Shown here: positions 53,883 to 64,000 of the stretch, piece by piece
Layout: each line of letters starts with the position of its first letter
How positions within the stretch are numbered: position 1 is the stretch's first letter
From: Trissonchulus latispiculum
Lineage: Eukaryota; Nematoda; Enoplea; Enoplida; Ironidae
Assembly: GCA_030248195.1 (NCBI GenBank)
Contig: JASAND010028644.1
Location: 1 to 64,000 of the forward strand
Length of the DNA stretch: 64,000 nucleotides
Direction: 5' to 3'
Translations under genes and position numbers: made by a program
The notes under the pieces: generated by a model
Seen by the model: the letters and a program-made list of their open reading frames with translations, nothing else
The model's database searches: none
Told to the model about the DNA's origin: nothing

Positions 53883-54062
53883 CTATCCTCTCCCTCCCCG
53901 AAAAACACGTAAAAATGCATGCACTGGTGATTGAATGTTCTACGGAACCTCGTGACAGCTCACCAGCTATTAGGGTGAAATAATTCGTATATTCTTAAAT
54001 ATTCTGCTACATTAAAGCTTTGCTCACTGAAATTTTTATAACTTTGCTTTGTGTTGTTTCAG
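53883..54062 (+). other. Intron end
   Basis: AT-rich, finishing in CTTTGTGTTGTTTCAG, a strong acceptor. Confidence 0.45.
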
Positions 54063-54184
54063 CGAATGGTGATTGTGAAGATGTTATGAAAAGATCAAAA
54101 GTGCTGGCTGCTAGGCCCGGGATTTCTATCGCCTCTATTCGAACCTGCATTTCCAATATCCGGAAGAAACTTCAGAAGAATTGA
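54063..54184 (+). CDS. Candidate terminal exon of an unidentified gene
   Basis: After TTGTTTCAG the frame starts in mid-codon (CG) and reads NGDCEDVMKRSKVLAARPG, then ISIASIRTCISNIRKKLQKN and TGA at 54,182. A basic helical C-terminus is plausible. Its entry phase fits the phase-1 exit of the exon at 3,130-3,203, so it could be the last exon of the bMERB gene across a 50-kb intron. The peptide does not look like the missing bMERB helix, though, and other genes are equally possible. Confidence 0.5.
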
Positions 54185-54409
54185 TTTGAAGCTGACACTG
54201 CCTGTTTGACTATCTTTGTCATTTAATGTTTTTAGATTTCTGGTACTTTGCTATATTTGTTTGATAATTTCGTTTGTTCTTTCTCGGGTAACTCGCTGTT
54301 GTTCTGTTGTTATTTGTAACGGCTTAGTTAGCAATATGATTTTGTGCGGTGTTTGTTGCAGCGATTTTCCTGAAATTATTCAGAAAAAACGAAGTTCCTC
54401 CGATGGCTA

Positions 54410-54721
54410 CTGGACTTATTCTAAGGAATTTTTTCTTGGGGGGGGCTCTATGGGGGGCCCTGGGGGGAGTCATTCTTTGGTGGGCGAAAATTAAAATTTT
54501 TTCTAAAAATATGCTAAAAATTGCGCTATTTTTATAGTAATCGCCAAAAGTATGCGGATTTAGTGCTTAAATCGGCAAAAATCGACTAAAAATCTCCGTC
54601 GAAGCCGGAAAATATTTGAACATTTGGTCTTCTGAGCGAGTGTTTTCAGTATAAAAGTTGGTACCAAGAGGGGCACTTTGGGGGGGCCCACCCCCCCCCC
54701 CCCCCACTAGAATAAGCCCAG
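54410..54721. mobile_element. G/C-run MITE, second copy
   Basis: CTGGACTTATTCTAAGG at the left, CACTAGAATAAGCCCAG at the right. The flanks GGCTA and GGCCA are an aged 5-bp duplication. Same family as 22,415, in opposite internal orientation. Confidence 0.82.
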
Positions 54722-55005
54722 GGCCACAATGGCTGTAGATTGTTTTGGTTTTGTGCTCTCCGAAATATTTGAAAAATGTTATAAAGCATGTGCGTTATGT
54801 AGCATATAGCGCTGTTGATTGGTTGTCATTTGCAACGGTTTTAGTCTGTTAGAACTCTGGTCTCGTGATATTGTAGTTTTTGTTGTAATCGTTAGCAGTT
54901 TTGAGTTTTTCTAGGTTGTTTTGGTTTTTTATGGCCATATGGCTATGCCATATGCCATATAGCATATGCATTTATGGCTATTTTTTATGGAGAATATAGG
55001 ACTGG

Positions 55006-55832
55006 GCATCGGAAAAAAGTCCCGGGAAAATGGTTTTTCCGTTTTTTTTCCATTTTTCCGGAGGGTCGGAAAAGAACGGAAAGAATGTCGGAAAAGTTTA
55101 ATCATTCTGGGAAGTTTGAGAAGTGTTCAAATGAAAAATCTTTGTAAATTTTCTCAAATTTGTTCATTTTTTCAAATTATTAGCTTTGCCTTGAGTTGGC
55201 TCTTATTCTGAAGCCCGAACTTAATTTCTTAATTTTTCATAAACTGCTCTGCCATATGAAGTATATTTTATTGTCAGTTCAACGGGAAACTTATTTTTGC
55301 AATTAACTGATAAATTAAGTATTTCAGCCAAAAGCTATGCTCTTAATTACTCAGACCACTGTTGCATATTTGTTGCATCAACACTAAAGCCCTGTTTGCT
55401 TTTGCTTGCAAGGACAAAACATGCCTGGTGGCACATCTTTTATAAGTGGAAACTGTAGCAAGCGATACTTACATCTTAAGTCCAAGATTGTGAAAGAATA
55501 AAAAATTACGCACACGGAAAAAAGTTCTCACTGCTCCCAGAAACTAAGGTACGTAACTGGGAATTGCGCCCATAGTTTGTTGAAACTTCGTTTGGACAAA
55601 ATATTTCACAATTGCTTTGGTTTGATACGTCGAAAGTTGATAAAAGTGTTGAAATGGCGTTTACATGCAGATATATTCGTTAATACAGGCTACAAATGTT
55701 ATTGAAACAAATTTAGAGACGCTCTGACATGATTAGGACAGCGGAAAAAAGTCGGAAAAAACCGGAAAAAAACCGCGTTTGTTTTTCCGCTCGACGTTTT
55801 TCCGGAAAAAACCAACCCTGGAAGAAAATATT
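55006..55832. mobile_element. Probable inverted-repeat element with GGAAAAA ends
   Basis: GGACTGGGCATCGGAAAAAAG followed by many TTTTTCCG/CGGAAAA words at the left, and CCGGAAAAAACCAACCCTGG at the right. AGAATATA and AGAAAATA flank it as a possible 8-bp duplication with one mismatch. Boundaries are tentative. Confidence 0.4.
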
Positions 55833-55859
55833 AGGAAATTTATATTCTCATTTTGTAAC

Positions 55860-57294
55860 CAGGGTTTTTTTTGGTTTTCGGATTTGCGTCAACCTTGCGT
55901 CCAGCTAATTTTAAGTTGCGTCCCGTTAAGAAATTTTGCGTCCAGGTAAAATTATTGTTTTAGCGTGTTTTATATGCAAAAATTGTATTCTTTATAAAAA
56001 TGTCGATTATTTCTTTAGTGAAACATAATTTAATCGTATGAAAAAGTACTTAGAACAGTGATGCTACTGAGAAGTAATGCACGATTACAAAATATGTGAA
56101 ATATGCCCTATATACACGACGGGGGGTCTGGGGGGCGGAGCCCCCCAGAAGTTGAGAAAATTTTTTGCGATTACGGAAAAATCCGTATTGCAAATGTTCG
56201 AAACGATTTAATTCGCATCTGTTGTATCTAACACATATCATGACCAATTTTTGATATTATTGACACACATTATTCAGATGTTTTGATGTTACAGTTAAAC
56301 TAATTAAGAATTAGTTAAATAGCTATAAAATTAATATCATTCAGAACAAAGGCAGTAATCCTGTTTTGAAAACTCAGATAACTAATGAATCCCGGAAACA
56401 TTATGACAAACAAGCAGCGGGGGGTCTGGGGGGCGGAGCCCACCAGAAGTTGGAGAAATTTTTTGAAATTACGGATAAATCCGTAATGAAAATGATTAAA
56501 AAGATTAATTTGTCATCAGATACATTTAACTAAAATACCTAATGCATTTTTGTGTAAATTACATTTGTAAATTATAGAATTTTGAGTTGTTTTCATTTTG
56601 AGAAGTACTAATCAATAAACAAAGAGCGTGCATGCGATGCGTACTGCAGCATTAATCAAAGGCAAAAACAGTGAAATATTAACGTTGGTTACGAATACGA
56701 TTGATTAATCCTTTAATGCCTGAATTTCACAAGGACAAACGTTTTTCGATGACTGCGCTAGAATGCTTTAAATGAACCAAACCAAAAATTGGATGCTCTA
56801 CAAATTTGGTTGACTTTTGGTAATTAAGGTATTAACCCTCAGAAGCTGAAAATGTTTTGAAAATCCAGTCAAGAACAAAATTTAGACTTTAAAAACTGCG
56901 CTAATGCAATTGTATGAACCTCATTACATTACATGATCCCAAAAATTTGGTTATTCGGCTACGGCTACAAATTTTATTATTAATGGGCTTTGACCTGTAG
57001 TGTATCGATACAGGTAGATAACTCAACAAGTACTGACACATTACAAAGCGTTGGCATTCGATGACATAGCGGAAAACACCAGGGGGTCTATGGGGCGGAA
57101 CCCCCCAGAAACCGAGAAAATTTTTGGAAAATATGGAAAAATTGGTACTGGAAACATTTAAAGTTTTCACTCTTACAAAAGTGAATTTTCTCCCGAAATA
57201 ATGTTGCGTCTAGCTTGCGTCCCGTTAAAATTTCGTTGCGTCAAGATAAGAAACTTTGCGTCCAGACGCACTTCTGGACGCAAAAAAAACCCTG
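55860..57294. mobile_element. Non-autonomous hAT-type element, duplication TTTGTAAC
   Basis: CAGGGTTTTTTTTGG and CAAAAAAAACCCTG ends with TTTGTAAC on both sides (55,852-55,859 and 57,295-57,302). Subterminal TTGCGTCC(A/C)G and TTGCGTCCCGTTAA words stand at both ends. The interior has three copies (56,118, 56,418, 57,081) of the GGGGGTCTGGGGGGCGGAGC block also found in the element at 27,415. No transposase. Confidence 0.92.
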
Positions 57295-58238
57295 TTTGTA
57301 ACTCATATTGCTGTTGATTATTTGTTATTCGCAACATTTTAGTCAATCAGGAAAGTAATTGTTGTTTTTGCTTACGTAATCGTTTGCAGGTTTTATTATA
57401 TATGTCGGAAAACAGTTTTTGTGTTATTTTCCGGTTGCCGCAATGGCTTTAAATTGCTATTGTAGTATGAGAAATGAGCGGATTTTATGTCAGTCATCTC
57501 TCCTTCCTTCTATGTAGCATGCATGTTTTCTGGTTAAGTTTCCATTGTTAGTTGTTACTTATAGCTGTTACTGTTAAGTAAGTTAAGGACTGTTAAGGAT
57601 GCTAAGTCAGTCAAAACTCTGTATTGTAATATTGTGGTTTCTGTTGTAATCATTGGGTTTTTCCGGAAAATTTATATACTTCGGAAAAACCTGGTTATCT
57701 ATTTTTTTCTGATGGCCACAATGGCTTGTTTCTGTACTAACTGATATGATCGATTATGCAAATTTTATAGAGTAGTCGCGTTTATCCTGACATTGTTGTT
57801 GATTTGTTTTTATTTGGAACATATTCGTTAGTTATAACAGTGCTTAGTTGTGTGATTTTGTGTGTTGCTTAATCGTTGAAATTAAGTTTTCTAGAAATTA
57901 TTTCGGAAAAACTAGGTTCCTGTGTTCCTTTCCGGCAGCCAAAATGGCTCCAAATTGCTCCGAAATTTCCGGAAACTTTATATACTTTATACTTGGTTAT
58001 CTGGTTTTTTTCTGATGGCCACAATGGCTTGCTGCTGTACTACCTGATATCATCGGGTTATGCAAGTTTTGTAGAGCAGTCGCGTTTACCATGTCATTGC
58101 TGTTGATTTGTATTGATTTGGAACATTTTAGTAGTCATAACTGTCGTCTAGTTTTTGCGATTTTGTGTGTTGCTTAATCGTTATTGTGTGTTGCTTAATC
58201 ATAATTTGTTAATTACTTTTAATTAGTCTATCATCAAG

Positions 58239-58504
58239 CTGGGCTTTTTAAGTGGGATGGGCGCCCCCCCCACTTTTTGGGTTTCCTCACCCACTCGGCC
58301 CCAAGACCACTTTTTTGGGCTCCCCCACCACTCAGTATATGGTGCCCAGAAAATGCCAAATTTTAAGGATTTGTGGTCAAACTTTTTAATTCAATATTTA
58401 CTAAATTTTTGGTAATTTTAGACAGTTTTGGATCCCCCCACTTTTTGAGTTCCTCCCCCCCCCCCAACTTCCCCACCCTAATTTTTCGCCTAGAAAAAGC
58501 CCAG
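58239..58504. mobile_element. G/C-run MITE, third copy, with ATCAAG duplication
   Basis: CTGGGCTTTTTAAGTGGG and CGCCTAGAAAAAGCCCAG ends with ATCAAG at 58,233-58,238 and 58,505-58,510. Shorter (266 bp) and diverged from the copies at 22,415 and 54,410. Confidence 0.85.
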
Positions 58505-58510
58505 ATCAAG

Positions 58511-58979
58511 TGACATGCTGCATGCTTTGAATTGCAATGATTGCATTACTGTGATTTTGTTTACGTGTTTTTTTTGGGTTTTGTTAATTTTGCTGTGCAA
58601 TTTGTTATATATCATATCCGTGTTATTTGAAAGCCTGTGCTAACTTACTCTGTGCTTCGGATTATATATGCAAGTTAGCATTTTTTAGAAGTTGAGAATT
58701 GCTTGCTTTAAATCTTAAGTTTTGTTTGTTATTTTTGCCGAAAACCGATTTACACCTCGAATCTTCAGTTTCCATGAAGGCCGGTTTTTATTATATTCTT
58801 ACTCATATCGTTTGCTTTGTTGCTTACTATCTTGCTGAATTACATGTGGTATTTTGTTTGAATCAGTAAAGATGAAAAATGTTGAAAATGTTGATTTCAA
58901 TAAAGTGTGATTTGGTCGGCTTTTGTCTTTGCTGTTGATACAATGTATTTTCAGATGTATATAAAACAAGCAAATTGGC
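58511..58979. other. No gene recognised
   Basis: T-rich sequence between the MITE and the reversed C-type element. Confidence 0.4.
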
Positions 58980-58984
58980 ATGAA

Positions 58985-59884
58985 TGGGTTGCCGCTGCAT
59001 TTTTCCTCTTATAAACAAAATAACTCAATTTTCCCTGTCGAATACCACGAAATTCTGAAATTTTCCGGAAATTTCAATTTCAGTTTCGAAATCAGCGTGG
59101 TCGAATTACCCCATGACCAGCTTTTGAGAGAAATCGGAGACAAAAACCTTTTGGTCCAAAATCCGGGTTTTCGGGAATTCCCGGATTTTCAGTTTTTCGG
59201 CCATAACTTTCGCTAGGCGCATTTCCGGAAAATGTCGCAAGAAGGAAAGTTGCTCAGCTCGACGAGCTCTTTCATTTGAGTACCATATCGACCACTTTTG
59301 GAGAAAGTTTTCAAAATCCGGAATTTTCCGAATCGTATATCTCGAAATCCGTAATTTTTCGGGAAATTTCGATTTCAGTTTCGAAATCATCATGTTCGAA
59401 TTGCCCTATGACCAACTTTTAAGCAATATTGGAGACAAATAATTTTTTGTCCAAAATCCGGGTTTTCGGGAATTCCCAGATTTTCAGTTTTTCGGCCATA
59501 ACTTTCGCTAGGCGCATTTCCGGAAAATGTCGCAAGAAGGAAAGTTGTTCAGCTCGACGAACTCTTTCATTTGAGTGCCATATCGACCACTTTTGGAGAA
59601 ATTTTTCAAAATCCGGAATTTTCCGGGTCGAATATCTTGAAATCCGGAAATTTTCCGGAAATTTCGATTTCAGTTTCGAAATCAGCGTGGTCGAATTACC
59701 CTATGACCAACTTTTAAGCAAAATCGGAGACAAAAAATTTTTACGTTTCCCTTGGTCTCCCCTTACCATTCTAAAAAATTCCGGGTACCGCCATTTCCGG
59801 AATCCGGAATTTAGGTCACCCCCAACTCCCCCTGAAAATTTCAGGTGCCAATTTGAAGGTCTTGTCGAGACCGATTCTCCGTGA
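58985..59884 (-). mobile_element. Family C-type element in reverse orientation, partial
   Basis: Reads GGGTTGCCGCTGCATTTTTCC (reverse of a C-type 3' end) and then three reversed about 300-bp core repeats (TTGTTCAGCTCGACGAACTC, AAATCGGAGACAAAAAATTT). It ends in a diverged leader (CCTTGGTCTCCCCTTACCAT) without hairpin or microsatellite. This shows the family is dispersed beyond the main stack. Plus-strand frames across it are repeat translation. Confidence 0.75.
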
Positions 59885-60449
59885 CATTATAATCTTCTAA
59901 CTGCTATCCCGTACGCTGCTATCATAGAAAATGTAGTTTTTGCAAAAACATGACCAAATTTTTTCCAGCGATTGGGGAGCATTTACTATGCAAGCTAGAT
60001 GGTTGCCACTGACTGGACGTGTTTTACACAAAAATACCCAGGGACCCTTTTTTAGTTGCCCCGATTGCTGCTTTCTAGCTAAAGTGGTCGCTTGCCAACG
60101 TTTGGAAAAGTAGGCAAAATCCAGGTTGCGCATACATTTTAGCTAATTTCTTTATAACGAAGAGCGGTTTCATAATAACTAAAAAAGAGTCCCCAGCTAT
60201 TTGATAGTGGAAGCGAATGATGTGGCTGATGACTCACGAAAAAATTTACTTCAGTCTGCAAAAATTCTGGAAAATTAAATTACTTCGAAAATGCAGTAAA
60301 ATAATTTCCAAGAACTAAAGTTAGTTTCGTTGTATTCATTAGAAAGAGCAAATGTGAAGCTGCATTTTGATATAAAATGGCTTCTTAACTCCAAGTAATG
60401 GTTGAGTAATAATGGTTCAAAGTTGATGTCTCCAAAAGGAATCACCACC
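59885..60449. mobile_element. TTAA-target element, family 2, left-truncated
   Basis: Matches the right half of 42,804-43,783 (AACTGCTATCC, GAAAATGTAGTTTTTGCAAAAA, TTGCCCCGATTGCTGCTTTC) and ends CCAAAAGGAATCACCACC|TTAA. Its left part is missing at the junction with the C-type element. Confidence 0.78.
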
Positions 60450-60594
60450 TTAAGTTCTGAAAAGGCTTAACAGGCATTTTTCCGCTTCAGCAAATGCATT
60501 CAGTTCAACTAGAACGTTTTCATTCAGCCTGTTTACGATAGCTAGCTTTGCTTACGTTGTGTGACTTCTCTGACATGATTGTTCTCTGCAGCGG

Positions 60595-62590
60595 AAAAAT
60601 AAGCGAAACTGGGCGGGGAATGCCCTCGACGGGCAACAACCAACTTGGTAGAATAGGGAAAGACTTGAATGTTAAATTACACGGTGCATGGTTACAATTG
60701 AGATTCTGCTGAAGCGGAAAATGCCGCTTCTCAGCGACTAAAATGGCAAAAACCAGCTTTTTGCCCTGAATAGGGAATCTTCTCGTCAAGTAAAATAATA
60801 GAAACCAGCTTTGTTGCAAATGTCGTTTCTCAGCGACCATACATGTACAAGATCATCTTCAACAGGGTGTACCAGAAATAATATTGCGCGGTCCCCCTCG
60901 CACAGTTGGGGAGGGGGCGTGGAGAGCGCTACATTTTTAAGGTATTTGAAAATATTCAGCGCTATCTTGAGTTTCTTAATCCTTTTCTACTCATTTCGTT
61001 GACTGCAATGTGCTCTTTCAACCTTTCGCGATGTTGGGAAATTGATATACGGCATGTTTTGTTTAAGGTGCTGGTATCGTTTTGTGCAGTGCTTTTGTGG
61101 GTATTTTTTGAAACGCCATAACTTTCGCACTTTTGTGAGTTGGAAAGAGCTTTATACATCATTTTAAAGCTTATAATCTGTAAATTCTCATGAGAATACG
61201 AAACTAGTAAAAATCCGAAAAAAATAGCGAATATTTTCTGACAGACTGACATCTGACAGGCTGAATATAGACCAAAAATTTTTGAACATCGATTTCTCAA
61301 AACTGTGGAATCGGCCAAAAGTTTTTCTTGTGCTGTCCTATAAAGAACATGTGTGCCGAGGGACATTTTTTTTGGATTTGGCTCAGCAGGTCTTAACGGT
61401 CAAGAAAATCCATTAAATGTGCGGTGACACGAAATTTCGCAACTTTGTATTCAGTTTTTTCGCAACTGGTTATGTTTTAGCTCAAACCAAGAAAAATGAC
61501 CCTCCGCAATAGTGCGAATTGTCATCTTGCCAACAATCACGCGAATCCATTGAGAAATTTTTGAGAAATCGATGTTCAAAACAAAATAATCGCAGTTTTG
61601 CCAAAATGGTTTTTCGGCCAAATCTCTAGCTTAGAGCAACAAACTCCGGCTAATAGGCATTGATAAAATGTGCAATGAAACTGTGTATCGATCGAGTATA
61701 AATAAACCAAAAACGATTTGGTAGTATATAATTTTGAAAAAACTGATTTTCTCGAAAACGGCCATTTGTGGACCCCAAAAATCGTTTTGCTTATACTGAC
61801 TTAACCACAAGAGATAGCTCAAAAGTTGTAAAAGCAAAAATGTTCATTTTGTGCCCTCTTTCCAGCCATACCAACCAATCTGGTGTCTCGACTATGTGCT
61901 GAGAGAATAATGGCAAAAACCAAAAATTTCCTATCTTTGCACCTGAAAATGCGGGACTGGTCCCAGAATGTTAAAGTGCACCGAAATAGTATATTTGGAA
62001 AGTTTCATCCACTTTCATAAAGAATTAAAGCCTATAGGGTCAAATTTACACAAAACGATACCCGCACCCTAAATAGAACAGGATTTTCTTCGAATAATTG
62101 ATGCTGACTTGCGCAACTTTGGCATTATAAGCAGCGACCGCTTCGCTCAAAGCTGCGCGGTCCCCCTGATTTTGCTTGCGCGCTGTGCGGTCCCCCTAGA
62201 ATTTAGGGTGTACCTGGTACACCCTCAGTACACCCCTTGCGCATGTATGTCAGCGACTAAAATGAGAACTGAAAAAGAACTAAAAAAACTGAAAAGTTCG
62301 CGCGAACAGGGCAGACGGAGGGAATCCCCTATTCGACGCACAGAGCTGGTTTTGATTATTTTAGTCGCCGAGTAGACTCCTTATTCGGCGCACAGAGCTG
62401 GTTTCGATTATTTTAGTCGCCGAGACGATTCCCTATTCGGCACACAAAGCTGGTCTCTGTCATTTTAGTCGCTGAGAAACGGCATTTTTCCGCTTCAGCA
62501 GAATCTCAATTGTAACCATGCACCGTGTATTTAACATTCAAGTCTTTCCTTATTCTACCAAGTTGGTTGCCCGTCGAGGGCATTTCCCTC
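60595..62590. mobile_element. Inverted-repeat element split by a TTAA element
   Basis: Left arm 60,595-60,840 (GGGAATGCCCTCGACGGGCA, ACGGTGCATGGTTACAATTG, TTCTGCTGAAGCGG, TTCTCAGCGACTAAAATG) returns reversed at 62,340-62,590. The right arm has three about 54-bp repeats (CAGAGCTGGTTTTGATTATTTTAG, spread over 62,335-62,480). GCGCGGTCCCCCT recurs inside on both sides (60,887; 62,154; 62,185). The TTAA element at 61,067-62,068 lies in the middle. Confidence 0.72.
61067..62068 (-). mobile_element. TTAA-target element, family 1 copy 3 (reverse)
   Basis: TTAA|GGTGCTGGTATCGTTTTG at the left, GATACCCGCACC at the right followed by CTAA, a mutated TTAA. The interior is the reverse complement of 41,746-42,684 with few differences. 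Confidence 0.86.
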
Positions 62591-62746
62591 CCTAGTTTAT
62601 TTCCATGGGTTCACTCGTTAATTTGAGCCTTCTTCGCAAAAATTTGTCTGCAAATATTCCTACTTTTTTTCGGAAAATTCCTACTTTTTTACAAAATATT
62701 CCTGCAATTTTTCCTACATTTTTGATTTTGGGTAGTACGAGGCCTG

Positions 62747-63222
62747 TTGTCTGCGCGCAAGGAATTCATTGCAATTAAAAGATATCGAGATTTGCCTCTT
62801 TTTCGAAACAGTTTGTTTTATGGGAGAGTAATATTTGAAAGGGAAAATTTGACGCAATGTGTAAAATCTGGACATTGTTTGGTCTGGGGCCAGCGGAGTA
62901 ATAGACCGATCGGACTCAAACTTTGTGTGTGAAGAGCCTGTGGGCAGGGAAAATGCTGTGATAATATGCTGTGAAAATTTCAGCCTGAATACTTGGTGCC
63001 TGACTGCTCAATACATAATGATGGATGATACTGAAATGGGTGGCCTCGCAAGCTTTATGGGCCACACCTTCAAAATCCATGGAGATTTTCATCGCCTTCC
63101 ACAGCAGACTCTTCAAATCGCTGCGGTGTCAAAAATCCTCATGGCGCTTGATCAGAATAAGATAGATTATTCTGTCCTCGGAAAAACCTTAGACGATTTG
63201 GTGAAAGAATTCGATGCCTCAG
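62747..63222 (+). CDS. Candidate exon(s) of an unrecognised gene, possibly frameshifted
   Basis: Two overlapping coding-like frames. The first reads KEFIAIKRYRDLPLFRNSLF and SGHCLVWGQRSNRPIGLKLC, then stops at 62,932. The second opens before it and continues EEPVGRENAVIICCENFSLN, QTLQIAAVSKILMALDQNKI and TLDDLVKEFDASG to a donor G|GTATTA at 63,223. The switch lies at the run TTGTGTGTG, where a GT-unit change could explain it; otherwise the exon simply starts at CCAG near 62,893. GC content and the absence of repeats set it apart from its surroundings. I do not recognise the family. Confidence 0.5.
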
Positions 63223-63323
63223 GTATTAGTTTTCTTTCTTTTTTCCTTTCTGCCTGAGCTACATTTCTGACGAGTCAAACCTATCTTCTCCCACATAGTT
63301 ATTCCTGTCATTCCTATACTTAA

Positions 63324-64000
63324 GGTGCTGGTATCGCTTTGTGTAAATTCGACCCTACAAGCTTCAATTATTCATGAAAGTGGATGAAACTTTCCAAATA
63401 CATTATTTTCGTGCTCCTTAACATTCTGGGACCAGTCCCGGATTTTTAGGTGCAAAGATAGGAAAGTTTTAGCTTTTGCCATTATTCTCTCAGTACGTAG
63501 TTGATACACCGGATTGGTTGTTATGGCTGGAAAAAGGGCGCCAAAATAAACATTTTTGCTTTTACAACTTTTGACCTACCTCTAATGGTTAAGGCAGCAT
63601 AAGCCAAAAACTACTTTTAGGGTCAAAAAATGGCCATTTTTGAAGAAATCAGTTTTTTCAAAATTACTGACAAATCTTACAAGCAATTTTGGCTTATTTA
63701 TACTCAATCGATACACCGTCCAATTGCGCATTTTATGAATACCTATTCGCTGGAGTTCGTTGCTTTAAGCTGGAGAATTCGTCGAAAAACCATTTTGGCA
63801 AAATTGCGATTATTTTGTTTTGAACATTGATTTCTCAAAAACTACCCAATGGATTCGTGTGATTTTTGGCTGAATGAAAACTCACCCTATTGCGGAGGGA
63901 CATTTTTCTTGGTTTGAGCTAAAACAGCTCCAGTTGTGAGAAAACTGAATAGAAATTTGCGAAATTTCGTGTCATCGCGCATTTGCCGGATTTTCTGGAG
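63324..64000 (+). mobile_element. TTAA-target element, family 1 copy 4, cut by window end
   Basis: TTAA|GGTGCTGGTATCGCTTTG and the same interior as the other copies (AAACCATTTTGGCAAAATTG, TTGATTTCTCAAAAACTAC). Its right end lies beyond the window. Confidence 0.85.

Larger units (their letters stand above)
54185..58238. repeat. Degenerate about 290-bp tandem repeats, split by MITEs
   Basis: Between the inserted elements the same words recur: GGCCACAATGGCT, CTGTTGATT(G/T)GTTGT, GCAACATTTTAGT and TTGTTGTAATCGTT, at about 54,720-54,960, 57,300-57,480, 57,540-57,860 and 57,940-58,200. The two best copies (57,695-57,860 and 57,985-58,150) share CTGATGGCCACAATGGCTTG and GCAGTCGCGTTTA-like text. Non-coding. 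Confidence 0.65.

Noticed and set aside
59429..59884. 151-codon plus-strand frame
   Set aside because: It is the reversed C-type core repeat, equivalent to the minus-strand frames of the main stack.
1..64000. tRNA or rRNA genes
   Set aside because: Looked for tRNA-like A/B boxes and conserved rRNA words by eye and found none that fold convincingly.

Overview
The window looks like animal nuclear DNA, probably from an invertebrate with a repeat-crowded genome. It is AT-rich and intron-rich, with GT-AG splice sites. It holds exons of a bMERB-domain (MICAL/EHBP1-type) protein, a protein family of animals and close relatives, and a non-LTR retrotransposon with CCHC knuckles. There are no bacterial operons, tRNAs or rRNAs. 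I cannot name the species. Most of the 64 kb is transposable elements inserted into each other. I found only a handful of host exons.

1-3,250: four small plus-strand exons (497-534, 864-983, 2,760-2,862, 3,130-3,203) chain in compatible phases and encode part of a bMERB coiled-coil domain. The second has a one-base frame break. A GC-rich hairpin repeat lies in an intron at 1,720-2,105.

3,254-18,297: a 15-kb stack of non-autonomous elements. I sort them by their ends into families A, B and C. Each has a 5' hairpin, a TTA or TTTA microsatellite, tandem core repeats of about 300-335 bp, and a 3' subterminal copy complementary to its own 5' end. They have repeatedly inserted into each other's microsatellite, so 5' and 3' ends mostly pair like nested brackets. 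The architecture resembles the Helitron/Helentron-associated elements (HINE, DINE-1, pearl, MINE) known from other animals. A Harbinger-like MITE with TTA target duplications sits in the last unit.

18,298-22,250: a CR1-group-like LINE with a CCHC gag fragment and a nearly complete endonuclease/reverse transcriptase ORF carrying one early stop.

22,400-36,730: many MITEs and TIR elements with readable target duplications. They include five hAT-type insertions with exact 8-bp duplications (two of them side by side at one site), G-rich elements, a 145-bp satellite, and a perfect 185-bp inverted repeat. A larger inverted-repeat element (30,211-35,556) hosts four later insertions.

36,837-39,014: the 3' part of an LTR retroelement with an unusual Cys-rich ORF, a polypurine tract and a 559-bp LTR.

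39,015-54,000: more inverted-repeat elements, including TTAA-target (piggyBac- or Kolobok-like) elements. One of these has its empty site preserved in a neighbouring repeat copy. A long-TIR element carries a decayed zinc-finger fragment.

54,063-64,000: a candidate terminal exon, a degenerate tandem array split by MITEs, further TTAA elements, and an unrecognised coding block near the end (62,747-63,222). The host gene or genes appear to have been stretched by transposons preferring A/T-rich targets (TTA, TTAA, TWA).
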